Positions 1 through 6,807 of a stretch of DNA of 64,000 bases are shown piece by piece; position 1 is the first letter of the stretch, and the number at the start of each line of letters is the position of its first letter. A program made the position numbers and the translations under genes. The notes beneath the pieces were generated by a model, which made no database searches, was not told the DNA's origin, and saw nothing but the letters and a program-made list of their open reading frames with translations. Source of the DNA: Lampropedia hyalina DSM 16112 (GTDB lineage Bacteria > Pseudomonadota > Gammaproteobacteria > Burkholderiales > Burkholderiaceae_C); NCBI RefSeq assembly GCF_900129055.1, contig NZ_FQUZ01000001.1, positions 1 through 64,000 of the forward strand. The letters are read 5' to 3'.

Positions 1-11
1 GGGGAAAGAAA

Positions 12-1052
12 ATGGCAATTATCACCGTAGGAATCGACCTGGCCAAGAACATCTTTGCCGTGCATGGCATCCATGCCGCAGGCAAACCCGAACTGGTACG
101 CCCCAGCGTCAGTCGCGCCAAACTGCTCGACCTTCTCGCCAGCCTGCCGCCTTGCCTGATTGGCATGGAAGCATGTTCCGGTGCCCACCACTGGGCACGG
201 CAATTACAGAAGTTGGGCCACACTGTGCGCATCATCGCCCCCAAGTTCGTCGCTCCATACCGACTCTCAGGCAAACGCGGCAAGAACGACGCTGCCGATG
301 CGGCTGCCATCTGCGAAGCCGTCAGCCGCCCGCACATGCGCTTTGTGCCCATCAAGAACGAAGAACAGCAAGGCCAGCTCATGGTGCATCGCGCACGGCA
401 AGGCTACATTGAACAACGCACCGCCACCATCAACCGCATCCGGGGTCTGTACAGTGAGCTGGGCATTGTCATGCCACTGAAGGCGGCCACGGTACGCCAG
501 CAAGGCCATCAACACCTCGAAGCCCTGCCGGGCTGGGCGCGTACCGTCATCACCGACTTGCTCGATGAAGTCCAGCATCTGGATACGCGAATTGCCCAAT
601 ACGACCGCCACATTGCCAGCATGGCCCGCCAACACAGCCAGGCCCAGCAGCTCATGCAACTCGGTGGGATTGGAGAGACGACTGCCAGCGCACTCATCAG
701 CACCATAGGCAACGGTCACGACTTTGCCAATGGCAGACAGTTGAGTGCATGGCTGGGCCTGGTGCCGGGCCAGTACAGCTCGGGAGGCAAAAGCAGGCTG
801 GGGCGCATCACCAAGACGGGAGACCGCTACTTGCGCAGTCTGCTCACCCTGGGAGCCAGGGCCGTGCTGGCTGCGGCCATGCGCAAAACAGAGGCTGGAG
901 GCTATGACAAGCAAGACAGCATCAGTCGCTGGGCCAGAAGCGTGGCAGAGCGCAGAGGATACTGGAAGGCAGTGATTGCGATAGCGGCCAAGAACGCACG
1001 CCTGTGCTGGGCGGTGCTGAGCAAAGGAGAGCACTTCAAGCTGCCCACCTAG
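12..1052 (+). CDS. IS110 family transposase, IS1111 group
   Basis: The 346-residue protein has the two-part build of IS110 recombinases: an N-terminal RuvC-like DEDD domain (Asp9 in GIDLAK, Glu53 in GMEA, Asp93 and Asp96 in KNDAADA) and a C-terminal transposase_20 domain with the conserved serine region PGQYSSGGK around residues 253-259. The ending KGEHFKLP is typical of IS1111 members. Length is normal for the family and no frameshift is seen, so the gene appears intact. These enzymes excise a circular intermediate and insert it using a structured guide (bridge or seek) RNA made from the element's non-coding end. The start ATG follows an AGAAA purine run right at the window edge. Confidence 0.95.
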   Translation: MAIITVGIDLAKNIFAVHGIHAAGKPELVRPSVSRAKLLDLLASLPPCLIGMEACSGAHHWARQLQKLGHTVRIIAPKFVAPYRLSGKRGKNDAADAAAICEAVSRPHMRFVPIKNEEQQGQLMVHRARQGYIEQRTATINRIRGLYSELGIVMPLKAATVRQQGHQHLEALPGWARTVITDLLDEVQHLDTRIAQYDRHIASMARQHSQAQQLMQLGGIGETTASALISTIGNGHDFANGRQLSAWLGLVPGQYSSGGKSRLGRITKTGDRYLRSLLTLGARAVLAAAMRKTEAGGYDKQDSISRWARSVAERRGYWKAVIAIAAKNARLCWAVLSKGEHFKLPT

Positions 1053-1444
1053 AGCAGAGCATGGGTAGTCAGACAGAGGGAGAAAAGCCGACCACCGTGA
1101 GAGAGGCCATCGTTGATGAGAAGCAAGTAAAGGTCAGGACCTGCGCAGGGGAATGCTCGGTTAATTCAATGGGGAAAGAGGCAGACCATGCCCCCAGCCC
1201 CGACTAACGAATGGAGCCCCTTGCGCGCGTCTTTCATCAGGGTTTGCAGCCAGCAAACGAAGGCTGCATCAATGACCGTTTGTAGTCACGCCGTCCACAG
1301 CCCTTTACCGAGACATCATCGACCCAGGCTCCAAACAGAGTATTGGTGGAAATGAGAGACAGGCACGCCAACAGGCCTGAACCATTGCATGGCAATGATT
1401 CAGGGGGGAGTTTTATTGCTTGCTACGGTGGGGAAGCCCTTGTA
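1053..1444 (+). ncRNA. Candidate bridge/seek RNA region of the IS1111 element
   Basis: In the IS1111 group the guide RNA that pairs with target and donor DNA is encoded downstream of the transposase. This 392-base stretch between the transposase stop and the attC junction has no convincing gene and is the expected place. No fold or guide loop was computed, so the RNA limits are unknown; only the position supports the call. Confidence 0.4.
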
Positions 1445-1497
1445 GCCTGAATTAAGCCGCGCCGCGAAGCGGCTTCGGCTTGAATGAATTGTTAGCC
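1445..1497 (-). other. attC site 3 (59-base element), 3' core interrupted
   Basis: On the minus strand it begins with the R'' core GGCTAAC (1491-1497), continues AATTCATTCAAGCC and has a CGCTTCGCGGCG hairpin core, closely resembling the classical aadA-type attC. The 3' end reads TTCAGGC followed by TACAAGG instead of the conserved GTTRRRY. The site is therefore cut at its crossover end, next to the IS1111 element. The stop codon of the HNH gene lies inside R''. Confidence 0.88.
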
Positions 1498-2394
1498 ACG
1501 GCTGCGACTTATCTGCTCTTTCATCTTGCTTATGCTGAGCATTGGGTCTGTACGATGGATTACGCGGTGGCAGTTTGAACAAACTACCGCCAGATCCTTT
1601 AACTCTGTTCTAGTTTTTCCGTCAGATTTAGAGAGTGGCAGGAGATGGTGAACCTCGCAGAACCCCTCACCAATCTCGCCGTAAGTCTCTTGAAAATCAA
1701 AATCGCAGACCTCACAGCACAGCCTTCCTGTTGCTTTAAGCGTTGCGGCTTTCTTTGCCTTTACAATTGCCGCACTTCTTTCTCGCCTCAAGTGAGCTAC
1801 CAATCTTGGGTTGCCTTCTTGAATAGACTTGCTTTGGTCAACGTCGGGGAGCGGTTCGAATATCTTTCTATCAATCAAAGCCGTGACTTGTTCTACAAGT
1901 TTCCGGCTTTCTTTGCTCTCCGCAAACCAAACGTTGCTTTGCCCAATGCCACCCTTTACGGCACGCGGGATAATCAACTCCCGCTGCTCTACAGGAAGTA
2001 GTACAGCATTTTCTGCTGAGGCATTGGCCCTAAAGTAGGTTACGCCGTTCTCTGTCTGTAGCTTGTTCGGGCTTTTTATCCTTTGGAGATTGCGGTATAC
2101 CGTTGCCTCTCTGTACCAGCCTACAACTACTGTGCCGCCACTCTCGGGGCCGGCTGTCCAAACGACTGTCACACCATCAATACGGTCATCCTGCTTGGAA
2201 GCACCAAGCTTCTCGATTTTTATTGACTCTCCGACGGGTTGCACGTACCCGTACAGGGTGCCTTTGTTATTAGTGAAATTACAAACTTCATGACCGATAG
2301 AGTGCTGATTGTACTTTCCGCCGCGTTCAATCGAATCGCCAGCAATGCCGTTGTACTTATTCATCCAGCCGATGTTGAAGAAGATCAACGCCAT
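1492..2394 (-). CDS. Cassette-encoded HNH endonuclease with an N-terminal DNA-recognition-like domain
   Basis: This is a 300-residue protein. The C-terminal third carries an HNH nuclease fold: a CEVC pair, the VHHLLPLS core, then CSNCHRVIH, giving two CxxC zinc pairs around the catalytic histidines. The N-terminal half (GWMNKYNG, GWYREATVYR) resembles domains found ahead of HNH in standalone nucleases and may be a DNA or modified-base reader; that is inference. The start at 2394 is preferred because AGGGG lies 7 bases upstream and it falls just inside the cassette, while the in-frame ATG at 2421 would start beyond the attC core. The stop lies in attC R''. A restriction or anti-phage role is plausible but unproven. 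Confidence 0.85.
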   Translation of the reverse strand: MALIFFNIGWMNKYNGIAGDSIERGGKYNQHSIGHEVCNFTNNKGTLYGYVQPVGESIKIEKLGASKQDDRIDGVTVVWTAGPESGGTVVVGWYREATVYRNLQRIKSPNKLQTENGVTYFRANASAENAVLLPVEQRELIIPRAVKGGIGQSNVWFAESKESRKLVEQVTALIDRKIFEPLPDVDQSKSIQEGNPRLVAHLRRERSAAIVKAKKAATLKATGRLCCEVCDFDFQETYGEIGEGFCEVHHLLPLSKSDGKTRTELKDLAVVCSNCHRVIHRTDPMLSISKMKEQISRSRG

Positions 2395-2408
2395 GATGTC
2401 CCCTGAGT

Positions 2409-2468
2409 GGCTAACGGCCAAAGTAAGCGGCTGGCCGTAGGCCAGTCCGCTTGACTGCCGGGTTAGAT
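2409..2468 (-). other. attC site 2
   Basis: A 60-bp site that on the minus strand starts with ATCTAAC and ends with GTTAGCC. Its internal complementary arms (AAGCGGACTGGCC and GGCCAGCCGCTT) give the usual foldable single-strand structure. It closes the two-gene cassette; the HNH gene starts 15 bases beyond its core. Confidence 0.88.
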
Positions 2469-2473
2469 TGAAT

Positions 2474-2650
2474 TTATTTTTTTACAGGACAATTTCTAGC
2501 ATCGTGCCCCCTGCCATTGCAGATACTACAACGACGTGCCTCAGGACATGTTTGTGCGTTGTGCCCAGGTTTATTGCAGACGGAGCAACGATTGACGTTT
2601 GGACAATTTCTAAGAGTGTGATTACCGGCACCACAGTGACTACAAGACAT
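2474..2650 (-). CDS. Small protein with three CCHC zinc knuckles
   Basis: This 58-residue reading frame consists almost wholly of three perfect retroviral-type zinc knuckles, C-x2-C-x4-H-x4-C, at residues 3-16, 22-35 and 41-54, separated by short basic or proline linkers. The start follows GAAAGG with a spacing of about 11, and the stop lies just before attC2. Zinc knuckles bind single-stranded nucleic acid in retroviral Gag and CNBP-like eukaryotic proteins; they are rare in bacteria. It is the second gene of a cassette, 27 bases after the 81-residue gene. Single-stranded DNA or RNA binding is inferred from the motif only. Confidence 0.85.
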   Translation of the reverse strand: MSCSHCGAGNHTLRNCPNVNRCSVCNKPGHNAQTCPEARRCSICNGRGHDARNCPVKK

Positions 2651-2677
2651 AATTTGAAATACCTTTCTTTTCTATTT

Positions 2678-2923
2678 TTAAGAAATTCTCTCTTTGATTT
2701 CTTCTGGCGAGTAGCCTCTACTCTTTAGTTCCTGCATCGCGGCGCCAGCTTTTAGCATAGAGCTTGTTCTTTCCCGTTGAACGATACGAAACAGCTCGTC
2801 ATCACCCTTGAGCGGCATTTCTTCTTTGTACTGCTTCGTACGTTCCCCTGCGGCTTTCGCTTCGCTTAATGCCGCACTTCCTGCCTTCAACGCAAGATCA
2901 CCGGCTTTCTTCCAAAAACTCAT
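2678..2923 (-). CDS. Hypothetical 81-residue cassette protein
   Basis: The product is charged, helical and without a signal peptide. It begins MSFWKKAGDLALKAG, has an alanine/lysine-rich N-terminal helix, and ends in a short SHOCT-like helix, LKSRGYSPEEIKERI. The start is well supported: AAAGGAGA lies 9 bases upstream and the gene begins 17 bases after the cassette core, the usual layout for a cassette gene. It shares its cassette with the downstream zinc-knuckle gene, so the two are probably cotranscribed. The function is unknown. Confidence 0.8.
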   Translation of the reverse strand: MSFWKKAGDLALKAGSAALSEAKAAGERTKQYKEEMPLKGDDELFRIVQRERTSSMLKAGAAMQELKSRGYSPEEIKERIS

Positions 2924-2939
2924 GCTACGTTCTCCTTTG

Positions 2940-2999
2940 GACTAACACCGGAGCTAACCCGCGCCGTGAAACGGCGTCGGGTTGAGCGAATTGTTAGGC
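2940..2999 (-). other. attC site 1 (attI-proximal cassette)
   Basis: A 60-bp site that on the minus strand starts with GCCTAAC and ends with GTTAGTC. The arms CAACCCGACGCCG and CGGCGCGGGTT surround a TTTCA loop. The L'' side AACAATTCGCTCAA matches the classical attC layout and fixes its orientation as minus. Confidence 0.92.
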
Positions 3000-3030
3000 G
3001 GAACGCCACCACAAATACGAGGAACAGCAA

Positions 3031-3342
3031 GTGGGAATTGACGAACTGAAAAAGCAGTGGAATGCGCAAGCCGACGCGATGAATGGATGGGATGAACTTG
3101 GCATTGACGAGATCGTTGAGTTTGCACAAACCGCAGGCAAATGGCAGCCGATTGCGACAGCGCCACATGACAAGCAATTACTGCTGTACAAAGACGGCGG
3201 AGACATGCACGTAGGGCGATGGGTAAAAAACCCGTACACGGGCGACGAAGCCTTTGCGATTGCAGAGCTTGGCGAACATGGCCGTGCGATCGTTCACCCC
3301 ACGCATTGGGCAGAGTTGCCCATGCCACCTAACTACATTTAG
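3031..3342 (+). CDS. DUF551-like protein, reversed within its cassette
   Basis: This 103-residue protein starts at GTG after GAGGAA. Residues 38-100 match the DUF551 pattern (WQPIATAPHD, GRW, PTHWAELPMPP) seen in many phage and island proteins of unknown function. It is transcribed towards intI, opposite to the attC orientation, so it must carry its own promoter. The cassette/attI junction (core ACCTAAC, 3327-3333) lies inside the gene: the final Asn-Tyr-Ile and the stop codon come from attI, meaning a mobilised copy would end differently. Confidence 0.7.
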   Translation: MGIDELKKQWNAQADAMNGWDELGIDEIVEFAQTAGKWQPIATAPHDKQLLLYKDGGDMHVGRWVKNPYTGDEAFAIAELGEHGRAIVHPTHWAELPMPPNYI

Positions 3343-3410
3343 ACCTACTGATGCTACAGAAAACCAGCGGCCTATGTCAATGAATTGACTGCCACTATAC
3401 TCGAAAAATG
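3327..3410 (-). other. Putative attI recombination site
   Basis: On the minus strand the core GTTAGGT (3333-3327) marks the point where cassette 1 joins the integrase-proximal platform. The remaining attI limits are estimated from the gap between this core and intI. No accessory integrase sites were resolved. Confidence 0.6.
3351..3380 (-). promoter_or_regulatory. Putative cassette promoter Pc
   Basis: The minus strand has a perfect -35 TTGACA (3375-3380), an 18-base spacer and TAGCAT (3351-3356) as -10. Transcription would begin about 10 bases before the attI core and run into the cassettes. The position fits a Pc promoter located in attI. The -10 matches consensus at 4 of 6 bases. Confidence 0.5.
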
Positions 3411-3448
3411 TTTGCATTTGGTGATTTAGACCGCCTAAAATTTCGCGG

Positions 3449-4459
3449 ATGGATAGATCACCAACTGTATCAGCGACACCATTGTCGCAAGATAGGGACA
3501 GGCCGGTCAAGCTGCTGGATCAGGTACGTGCAGCGATTCGGGTACGTCACTATTCCATTCGTACGGAGCAGGCTTATGTGGACTGGATTCGTCGCTTCAT
3601 CTTGTTTCATGGGAAGCGGCATCCGGCTGAGATGGGTGTGGAGCATGTCACTGCTTTTTTAAGCTATTTGGCAGTGGAGCGGGGCGTTTCTGCTTCCACG
3701 CAGAATCAAGCCAAGGCTGCCTTGCTGTTTTTGTACAAAGAGGTGTTACAGCAGAATTTGCCTTGGCTGGCCGAGGTGGTGGCAGCCAGAGCGTCGCGTC
3801 GTTTGCCGGTGGTGCTGACGCAGCGCGAAGTACGGGATCTGCTGTTGCAAATGAATGGCACGATGTGGCTGGTGGCCTCTTTGCTGTATGGCACAGGAAT
3901 GCGCCTGCTGGAGTGTTTGCGCTTGCGTGTGAAGGATATTGAGTTTACGCGCCGTGAAATCATGGTACGCGAGGGCAAGGGCAACAAAGACCGGGTGACG
4001 GTATTACCTGAAAATCTGCTGGTTCCTTTGCAGGAGCAATTACAAAAGGCACGGGTACTGCATCACAAGGATTTGGGGGGCGGCCTGGGCGAGGTGTATT
4101 TACCAGATGCTCTGGCGGTGAAATACCCGGCAGCGGCGCGTGCCTGGGGTTGGCAATATGTATTTCCCAGCCCGGTGCTTTCAGACGATCCGCGCACGGG
4201 CAAGCGGCGCAGGCATCATATTTACGAGCAATCGATACAAAAAGCAGTGGCTGCTGCGGCCAAGCGTGCGGGTATAGCCAAACCCTGTACACCGCATGTA
4301 CTGCGCCATTCGTTTGCCACGCACATGCTACAGGCGGGTTATGACATTCGCACCGTGCAGGAGCTATTGGGACACTCCGATGTGAAAACTACCATGATTT
4401 ACACCCATGTGCTCAATAAAGGTGGGCGCGGCGTGCTCAGCCCGCTGGATTCTTTATGA
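3449..4459 (+). CDS. intI: Integron integrase IntI (tyrosine recombinase)
   Basis: The 336-residue protein has an N-terminal SAM-like domain (about 20-105) and a C-terminal catalytic domain with Arg152, the HVLRHSF box (His283, Arg286), His309 and nucleophile Tyr318. The insertion around residues 205-240 ([14 protein letters not shown] to WGWQYVFPS) is the IntI-specific patch absent from XerC/D. It catalyses attI x attC and attC x attC recombination of single-stranded cassette sites. Length equals class 1 IntI (337), and the gene seems intact. It points away from the cassettes as usual. The ATG at 3449 lacks a strong ribosome site. Confidence 0.96.
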   Translation: MDRSPTVSATPLSQDRDRPVKLLDQVRAAIRVRHYSIRTEQAYVDWIRRFILFHGKRHPAEMGVEHVTAFLSYLAVERGVSASTQNQAKAALLFLYKEVLQQNLPWLAEVVAARASRRLPVVLTQREVRDLLLQMNGTMWLVASLLYGTGMRLLECLRLRVKDIEFTRREIMVREGKGNKDRVTVLPENLLVPLQEQLQKARVLHHKDLGGGLGEVYLPDALAVKYPAAARAWGWQYVFPSPVLSDDPRTGKRRRHHIYEQSIQKAVAAAAKRAGIAKPCTPHVLRHSFATHMLQAGYDIRTVQELLGHSDVKTTMIYTHVLNKGGRGVLSPLDSL

Positions 4460-4510
4460 GCGGCCCTACAAAAAATAATCAATGCGTGATATTCGTTTTT
4501 CTTGAGTAGG

Positions 4511-5407
4511 CTACTGCACCGATTTGCCCCCCGCCCCCCAGGCGGCTGCTCCCAGCGTGAGCCACGCCAGAATGAGGCTGGAGCCGCCCCAGGGCACAAA
4601 TGGGCGCAGGGTCTGGATGCTGGTGAGGGTCTGGAGGTAGATCAGGCCGCTGAACAGCAGTATGCCTGCCAGAAACAGCAAGGCTGCTGCCACCAGAATG
4701 CGGTTGCCCCCGGTGAGGCGGAACCACAGCCCCACGGCAAGCAGCACGACCGAGTGCAGCAACTGGTAATTGACGGCGGTGTGCATGCTGGCCCGTGCCG
4801 CTTCGCGGGCTTCGGGGGATGCGATAAAGCCCAGTCCATGGGCGGTGTAGGCTCCCATGACCACGCCGCTGGCTCCGAGCAAGGCGGCCAGCATGATGCA
4901 GAATCGTCCCATTGTCTTTGTTCCTTTTCGGGTTTCAGAATTGGCCATGACCGAGCGGCCCATGGCATTGGCATTGTCAGGCTCCGGTCTGCGCCACAGC
5001 CAGACTTGCACGCCAACCATGCAGGCAATGGCGGCAGCGACGAACCAGGGGTGCGGCACGGTCAAAACCATCAGCACGGCACAGGCCGACATGGAAGCGG
5101 TGGCCGCCCACTTGGCCTTGCGGCTGACCATTTTGCCCTGTTGCCAGTGGCGCAGCATGGCTCCAAACAAACGATGGTGCAGCAGCCACTGGTGAAAACG
5201 CGTGGAACTGCGTGCCGCCGCCCAGGCAGAGAGCAGCACAAATTCGGTGCTGGGCAGGCCCGGCACGACCAGCCCGACACATGCCAGCCCCAGACTGAGT
5301 ACGGCCACCAGCAGCCAGAAGCCACGCATCCACCTGGAGCGCGAGCGTGTGGATGCGATCTCCGGCTCGGTGGCCATCGCCACAACGGGCATGGGCGTGG
5401 GTGGCAT
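4511..5407 (-). CDS. Fused DUF454 (YbaN-like) and DUF423 (YgdD-like) membrane protein
   Basis: One 298-residue frame joins two families that are normally separate proteins of about 125 residues. Residues 28-140 resemble DUF454/YbaN (VVPGLPSTEFVLLSAW), and residues 166-298 resemble DUF423 (GAYTAHGL, four hydrophobic segments). Met166 (ATG at 4912) has AAGGAA about 9 bases upstream, so DUF423 may also be translated alone. The start overlaps the preceding TPR gene's stop (TAATG), indicating an operon with the TPR and heme oxygenase genes. The functions of both families are unknown. Confidence 0.85.
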   Translation of the reverse strand: MPPTPMPVVAMATEPEIASTRSRSRWMRGFWLLVAVLSLGLACVGLVVPGLPSTEFVLLSAWAAARSSTRFHQWLLHHRLFGAMLRHWQQGKMVSRKAKWAATASMSACAVLMVLTVPHPWFVAAAIACMVGVQVWLWRRPEPDNANAMGRSVMANSETRKGTKTMGRFCIMLAALLGASGVVMGAYTAHGLGFIASPEAREAARASMHTAVNYQLLHSVVLLAVGLWFRLTGGNRILVAAALLFLAGILLFSGLIYLQTLTSIQTLRPFVPWGGSSLILAWLTLGAAAWGAGGKSVQ

Positions 5408-6807
5408 TATGGCTTCTGCGCCTCTTTGATGCGTTCGACCCGACGGCGATACTGTGCGGCTTCGGAAGATCGGCCCTGGCTGATTTTGAGGGTTTCCAGA
5501 TTTTCCAGTACGGGCAACAGGCGTTCGTCATCCGTGCCCACGGCCTGCTCCAGCAGATTCAGGGCTTGCAGAAACTGTGCTTCGGCTTCGCCAAAGCGGC
5601 GTTTGCGGTAGTCGAATCCTGCCAGAAAATTCAGGGTTTGCGCCTGCCCCAGCAGCACCGGTTGTTCGCGTGGCAGTTGCTCAAAAAGGGCCAATGCCTG
5701 CTGGTGCAAGGTCTTCGATGGGTTTTCATGGCCCTGCACGCCTTCGAGTTGCGCCAGATTGCTGGTCATATGGGCCACAGGCAGGCTCACGTCGCCCTGG
5801 TGTTGCCGTGCCAGCTCCAGTGCCTGCTCCAGCAGTGGGCGGGCCTGTTCGTATTCCTTGCGTTGCCAGTGCCACAACGCCAGTTCGTTGAGGTGTCCGG
5901 CCAGTGCCGGGTCTTGCGGGTTGGCGGCACGGCGCAGTTCCACGGCCTGGCGATGCAGCGGCTCGGCCAATGCGTATTCATTCTGCTGCTGGTAGAGGGC
6001 CGCCAGCGCGGACAGGGCATTGATGCGGCTGCCATGGGGCGTTTGCCCCGGTTCGGCCTGTGCCTGGTAGAGCTGCACGGCTTGTTCCAGCAGCGGGCGT
6101 GCCTGTGCCAGTTGCCCTTGTTGCTGCAATTCCAGCCCCTGCCGCAACAGGGTTTCGGCATGCCGTGCTTGCGGCAGGGCCGTCGTGCCTTCCAGCAACC
6201 GCTGGTGGTAGGCCGCCGCCTGCTCGGATTGTCCCAGGGCGGCATGGACACGTCCCAACGATGCCAGGGCCTCCTGCTGCACCTGTGCCGTGTGGGGGTC
6301 GCTGGCATCGGCCAGCGCGTCGGTGATTTGCAAGGCACGGGCATAGGCTGGCAGGGCCTGCTGCGGCTGTTGCAGGCCATCGAGCGCGTTGCCCAGATTC
6401 AGTGCCAGCGAGGCCGTATTCAGATGCTCGCCCAATGCGGTTTCGCTGATTTCCAGTGCGCGGCGCAACAGGGCCACGGCTTCTTCCGGCTCTCCCTGCT
6501 GCTGGCGCACCAGCGCGAGGATGTTGAGGCTGCTGGCAATATACGGCTGGACATTGCCCTGCCCGGCTTCGGCCACACGCAGGGCTTCTCGGGCAGCCTG
6601 TTCGGCAGCCGCGTGATCCTGGGACTGGTAGTGTTGCTGCGCCTGCTGGTAGAGGGTCTGCCACTGGGCCTGTGTGCGTCCTTCGGCCTCTGCACCGCTG
6701 GCGAGAGCGGCACTGCCTGCCAGTGCCAGCAATACGGCGGCCAGTCCCGAACGCCACAGAGGTTTTGCGGCAGGCGAATGCGGCCATTTCATGGGCATGG
6801 CCTTCAT
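5407..6807 (-). CDS. Exported tetratricopeptide-repeat protein
   Basis: A 466-residue protein with a basic N-terminus and hydrophobic signal segment ending near ALASGAEA (about residues 12-40), then many degenerate TPR units (for example QQAQQHYQSQDHAAAEQAAR and ALEISETALGEHLNTASLAL). TPR arrays mediate protein-protein contacts; no enzymatic domain is seen. It starts directly after the heme oxygenase stop (TGAATG) and ends overlapping the DUF454-DUF423 gene, so the three are probably cotranscribed. Its periplasmic or membrane-anchored location is inferred from the signal segment. Other nearby ATGs (MPM, MKW) are possible starts. Confidence 0.85.
   Translation of the reverse strand: MKAMPMKWPHSPAAKPLWRSGLAAVLLALAGSAALASGAEAEGRTQAQWQTLYQQAQQHYQSQDHAAAEQAAREALRVAEAGQGNVQPYIASSLNILALVRQQQGEPEEAVALLRRALEISETALGEHLNTASLALNLGNALDGLQQPQQALPAYARALQITDALADASDPHTAQVQQEALASLGRVHAALGQSEQAAAYHQRLLEGTTALPQARHAETLLRQGLELQQQGQLAQARPLLEQAVQLYQAQAEPGQTPHGSRINALSALAALYQQQNEYALAEPLHRQAVELRRAANPQDPALAGHLNELALWHWQRKEYEQARPLLEQALELARQHQGDVSLPVAHMTSNLAQLEGVQGHENPSKTLHQQALALFEQLPREQPVLLGQAQTLNFLAGFDYRKRRFGEAEAQFLQALNLLEQAVGTDDERLLPVLENLETLKISQGRSSEAAQYRRRVERIKEAQKP

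Larger units (their letters stand above)
1..1444 (+). mobile_element. IS1111-group (IS110 family) insertion sequence, left end outside the window
   Basis: The element consists of one transposase gene and a 3' non-coding tail that ends against an integron attC site. The right boundary is placed at 1444/1445 because the minus strand matches a standard attC up to 1445, and the expected terminal core GTTRRRY is replaced by unrelated sequence. IS1111 members that target attC sites are an established subgroup. The left end and any sub-terminal inverted repeat lie before base 1, so the full length and the other half of the attC cannot be seen. The exact right end is inferred. Confidence 0.75.
1445..4459. 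other. Integron: three attC sites with cassettes, attI and intI
   Basis: An integron integrase gene on the plus strand is preceded by an attI region. Reading away from it on the minus strand there are three attC sites (2940-2999, 2409-2468 and about 1445-1497) that bound three cassettes. The cassette genes look less GC-rich than the flanking chromosome, as is common for cassettes. No resistance gene, sul1 or qacE is present, which points to a chromosomal or environmental integron rather than a clinical class 1 integron. Confidence 0.9.

Noticed and set aside
2678-2923. Calling cassette 2 a toxin-antitoxin system
   Set aside because: Two small adjacent genes fit the format, but neither resembles a known toxin or antitoxin; the zinc-knuckle content suggests nucleic-acid binding only.
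2954-3328. Minus-strand frame in cassette 1 in the attC orientation
   Set aside because: The plus-strand frame has a ribosome site and DUF551-like motifs, while the minus-strand frame starts inside the other gene, runs into the attC and has no recognisable features.
3380-3448. LexA/SOS box controlling intI
   Set aside because: No CTGT-N8-ACAG match was found in front of the integrase; TTGACT and TATACT here are only 5 bases apart and cannot form a promoter together.
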